64,000 nucleotides of DNA from Roseiarcus sp963730555 (lineage in GTDB: Bacteria; Pseudomonadota; Alphaproteobacteria; Rhizobiales; Beijerinckiaceae): positions 62,001 through 126,000 of the forward strand of contig CAVSSS010000004.1 in assembly GCA_963730555.1 (NCBI GenBank), read 5' to 3'. The notes under the pieces are model-generated. The model ran no database searches, was not told the DNA's origin, and saw only the letters and a program-made list of their open reading frames with translations. Of this stretch, positions 62,315 to 64,000 are shown piece by piece. Every line of letters starts with the position of its first letter. The first letter of the stretch is position 1. The translations under genes and the position numbers were made by a program.

Positions 62315-64000
62315 CTAGTCGAAGACTCTTCGGACCACCGATTCCGCGACGCGCAGAATGCGTATCGAGCCGAGCGGCCTTAGGTACCCGCCGGAATAAA
62401 AATGCTGGATCGAAGCAACCGGCGACTTCAGGGAGTGGTTGAAAGCGACCCCGAAGGCGTCTGCTTCGCGACGGACGATCCTTGCCGAGACACAAAAATT
62501 CGGCAGCTCGAGGTCGACGGAGTCGCCAAGAGCGCCCGGCGGAACGCCAAAGATGCGCGCGCCGGTTATGGAGACGTCAGCGAGTTGCATGAGCTGCGTA
62601 CGGTCGGCAGTCTTGACCGAGACCAATTCCCGCGACGTGAATCGTTCGGCGGCTCGTTTGCGCGGACGTTCGACGCAGACAAAGCAGAGCACCACGAGAA
62701 CAATCAGATTGTACCAGGTCCAAGCGAGCGCCGGACTTGAGTAGTGGATCTCGTTCGATCCCCCGTTCACATAGAAGGCCCGCAAGACCGCCGCGAGCGA
62801 GAGCGCGATGAGGATCACGAAAGGACGCATGACCGTCCATTCGACGAACCCATGATTGCGGTCGCCGCCTTTGGCGGTGACCTGAAATTTCTGTCCTCGC
62901 GGCCGCGCAAGCCCGAACACCGCAGCCTTCAAGATCTGGGGCATCACGATGACTTGAACTCACGTCAAACAGGATCAGCAAGACTTTTCCGGCGGACAGC
63001 CAACTCACCACGAGACCGCACCACAGCCAATACGGCAGGAAGCGCGTCGCGAGCTCGTAGAGCGAAGCGTGGAAGGGGTGAAGACCGAAGGCCAGCGACA
63101 CGGGCGGGATGATGAGACCGATGGCTCGCGAAAGAGGAACCGCGGTCCAGTTGAGGAACACTTCGGTCAGGGACAGGCGATCGATGAAGGCAAGCGGCGA
63201 GCCAAATGAGAGCGGGCCGCTGCGCCCGCGCGCGATCTGCATGAAGCCGAGACACCATCGGCTTCGCTGCGTGATGTATTCTTTCAAGCCTTCGGGAGCG
63301 AGCCCATAGGTCAGAGGCTCGTTCAAATAGGCCGTCTGAAAACCCTTCTCCTTGAGCCGCAGACTCAAGAGATAATCCTCGGTCACGGAATCCGTGGGAA
63401 AGCCGCCGATCTCCATCAGCGGCTGCATCCTGACGATCGAAGACGTGCCGCAGCAGAAGGCGGCGGACCACGCATCCTTGGCCGGAAGCACGATGTCGAA
63501 GAAGAAGCGCTGTTCGTCGGGCCAGAATTTGGTCGCCCCGAGGTTGATCTGAATAGGGTCGGGATTGACGAAGTGCTGCGGCGTTTGCACGACGCCAATT
63601 CCCGGATCGCGAAACGGCGACATGCCGCGTCTCAGGAACTTCGGGGTCGGCACAAAATCGGCGTCGAGGATCGAGACGAACTCGGGAGGGTCGGGCAAGC
63701 CGGCGATATGCTTCAGCGCATGATTGATGTTGCCGGCCTTGGCGTGCGCATTGTCGGATCGCGAGAGGTAGTGACAACCGAGCTCAGCGCACAGCGTCTT
63801 CACCCAGGCGCGGCGGTTGTCGTCGAGCATCCAGACGCGAAAACTGGGATAATCCATGCCAAGCGCGCCGACGATCGTGCGCTCCAATATCTCTTTTTCT
63901 TCATTGTACGAACAGATGAGCACGTCGATCGACGGCGGGTTCTCCAGCGACGAAAGCCATCCCGCGTTCGCGTCGGCGTCAGGAGATCGATTTCGCGTCC
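62315..64000 (-). CDS. Cellulose-synthase-like glycosyltransferase with PilZ domain, partial and frameshifted
   Basis: This membrane family 2 glycosyltransferase of the BcsA type would polymerise UDP-glucose. The frame is open to the window edge (upstream LENPPSIDVLICSYNEEKE). The catalytic motifs are DDNRR, SILDADFVPTPKF (DxD), SVTEDYLLSLRL (TED) and YITQRSRWCLG (QxxRW). Several membrane helices follow. At about 62,950 the frame shifts and continues IVMPQILKAAVFGL and then a PilZ segment: RPRKRAAERF and DVSITGARI, the two c-di-GMP-contacting motifs. The stop is at 62,315. The activity is probably controlled by cyclic di-GMP. The N-terminus lies outside. Confidence 0.9.

Overview
The window is high-GC DNA from an alphaproteobacterium, most likely a Rhizobiales methylotroph or methanotroph. 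Supporting signs are an oxygen-dependent type cobalamin cluster, three accessory genes of PQQ-linked (methanol-dehydrogenase type) quinoprotein systems, HdeA-like periplasmic proteins, a DUF1127 protein, an alpha-type S4 ribosomal protein and a trimethylamine/betaine methyltransferase homologue. The genus cannot be fixed from the sequence alone.

Layout. (1) Bases 1-21,640 hold a nearly complete adenosylcobalamin locus: partial cobD, then cobQ and cobO on the minus strand. A cobalamin riboswitch at about 7.4-7.6 kb follows, leading into a plus-strand operon DUF1636-cobW-cobN-cobG-cobH-cobI-cobJ. Then come cobK (minus), cobL-cobE-cobM, cbiD (minus) and cobB. A decayed alpha/beta hydrolase gene, a class-3 lipase-like lipoprotein and an orphan Tat-signal ORF are interspersed. 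(2) 21.6-31 kb is accessory DNA. It has an IS630 element that splits a small secreted-protein gene, a DUF4239 membrane protein, ogt, a PEP-CTERM protein, a CoA-binding/O-acetylhomoserine sulfhydrylase fusion, and a stretch of repeats, inverted repeats and unrecognised genes. (3) 30.7-33.3 kb carries the quinoprotein accessory genes. (4) 33.4-46.3 kb holds a G1-peptidase-like protein behind a CRP-type palindrome, an FHA-cyclase protein, a membrane-anchored GH19 enzyme, an EamA transporter, rpsD, a DUF1127 gene, manC, an MFS transporter, an MttB-like protein, a LysR regulator and prfC. (5) 46.5-51.3 kb has a sulfotransferase, tandem hdeA-like genes and an M3 peptidase. (6) 51.35-62.15 kb is a carbohydrate or polyol catabolic island. 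It combines 3-hexulose-6-phosphate synthase and 6-phospho-3-hexuloisomerase homologues, a ribokinase-family kinase, a complete ABC importer, a creatininase-family hydrolase, an M42 metallohydrolase and an FGGY kinase. (7) The window ends inside a cellulose-synthase-like glycosyltransferase with a PilZ domain.

The best candidate for an undescribed system is region 6, where the formaldehyde-linked enzymes of the ribulose monophosphate pathway sit with a dedicated sugar importer and two sugar kinases.

A caution applies throughout. At least seven otherwise conserved genes (lipase, cobB, FHA-cyclase, manC, prfC, creatininase-like, cellulose-synthase-like) each carry one apparent single-base frameshift, the hydrolase carries four, and the transposase one. 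Several are in genes expected to be intact, so much of this is probably sequence error. I merged the frames in the annotation and give approximate breakpoints.
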